Below the pieces are notes generated by a model. The model saw only the letters and a program-made list of their open reading frames with translations, had not been told where the DNA came from and searched no databases. The translations under genes were made by a program, and so were the position numbers. Below, in pieces: positions 6,367-6,721 of a DNA stretch of 6,721 nucleotides; within the stretch, counting starts at the first letter, position 1; the number at the start of each line of letters is the position of its first letter. This DNA comes from Deltaproteobacteria bacterium (lineage in GTDB: Bacteria; Desulfobacterota; Binatia; Binatales; Binataceae), in assembly GCA_021780585.1 (NCBI GenBank), contig JAJXYM010000447.1, forward strand, positions 1 to 6,721. The letters are read 5' to 3'.

Positions 6367-6721
6367 TCAGGCCGCCGCTTTGGCTTGGCCGCCTCCGGCG
6401 CCCTCCTCGGCGATCGATCCGCGTTTCGACAGGATCACGGCGACTGACAGCGCGACCAGGGCGAGGATCGTAACGGCAATACTGGTGGCGCTCAGCGTGC
6501 CGACCTCGGTCGTGGTGAAGGGCGCGGCGAGAATGCCGACCAGGTTCATCACCTTGATCATCGGGTTGAGGGCGGGGCCGGCAGTGTCCTTGAAAGGATC
6601 GCCGACGGTGTCGCCAACGACGGTCGCCTTATGAACGTCGGTGCCTTTGCCGCCAAGGAAGCCGTCCTCGACCTTCTTCTTGGCGTTATCCCAGTTGGCG
6701 CCGGCGTTCGACATGAAGACC
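6367..6721 (-). CDS. hppA: Membrane-bound ion-pumping pyrophosphatase HppA, C-terminal part (cut by window edge)
   Basis: Membrane pyrophosphatase couples hydrolysis of pyrophosphate to pumping of H+ or Na+ across the inner membrane. About 118 codons are visible; the family has about 650-800 residues and 16 membrane helices, so most of it lies beyond the right edge. Diagnostic segments near the visible start are FMSNAGANWDNAKKKVEDG and GGKGTDVHKATVVGD. The next one, TVGDPFKDTAGPALNPMIKV, carries the conserved acidic and lysine residues of the pyrophosphate/Mg site. A final helix at SATSIAVTILALVALSVAVI is followed by a short Gly/Ala-rich tail (EEGAGGGQAKAAA). An internal ATG at 6714 is part of the FMSNAG motif and not the start; the frame stays open to 6721. 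The residue that separates K+-dependent from K+-independent classes lies outside the window, so ion type cannot be told. Ends at TGA 6367-6369, followed by a strong terminator. Confidence 0.95.
   Translation of the reverse strand, partial: VFMSNAGANWDNAKKKVEDGFLGGKGTDVHKATVVGDTVGDPFKDTAGPALNPMIKVMNLVGILAAPFTTTEVGTLSATSIAVTILALVALSVAVILSKRGSIAEEGAGGGQAKAAA

Overview
The window is GC-rich DNA with compact genes and reads as a piece of chromosome from a Gram-negative bacterium. It carries a lipoprotein murein hydrolase, a sigma-54-dependent response regulator with its kinase, a candidate sigma-54 promoter, and a membrane-bound pyrophosphatase. That mix suits a deltaproteobacteria-like lineage (Myxococcota, Desulfobacterota, Binatota or similar), but this is inference and the sequence does not settle the taxon. 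I see no transposase, phage gene, tRNA, rRNA or CRISPR array.

Left part, minus strand: the N-terminal third of the molybdenum cofactor enzyme MoeA (cut by the window's left edge) lies downstream of an MltD-like lipoprotein lytic transglycosylase with a LysM-like C-terminus. About 300 bp of divergent intergenic DNA follows (1481-1777). It holds an AT-rich promoter-like patch with two TTAACAG copies 10 bp apart, and a 64-bp imperfect palindrome of a dispersed-repeat type that ends 7 bp before the next gene.

Middle part, plus strand: an apparent three-gene operon. It encodes an NtrB-type PAS/histidine kinase with two low-complexity insertions in its ATPase region, an NtrC-type response regulator (receiver, AAA+ sigma-54 activator, Fis-type HTH), and a ThiE/TenI-type protein whose start overlaps the regulator's stop by 4 bp (ATGA). 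The ThiE-like protein keeps most thiamine-phosphate synthase motifs but lacks the usual pyrophosphate-loop threonines.

Right part, minus strand: a small protein of unknown function with four predicted membrane segments converges on the thiE-like gene. Upstream of it is the best regulatory signal in the window, a near-consensus sigma-54 promoter (TTGGCACG plus a GC exactly 10 bp after the GG). Beyond that lie an AT-rich stretch and then a dyad with the ACC-N5-GGT core of NtrC-type sites. This makes the membrane protein gene a natural candidate target of the two-component system encoded beside it. About 330 bp without a convincing gene ends at a textbook intrinsic terminator, which serves the last gene: the C-terminal end of a membrane-bound proton/sodium-pumping pyrophosphatase (HppA), cut by the right edge.

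The working hypothesis is a small sigma-54 regulatory island: a kinase/regulator pair translationally coupled to a thiamine-type enzyme, with a neighbouring unknown membrane protein as likely regulon member. The linkage between regulator and target is inferred from position and motif only.
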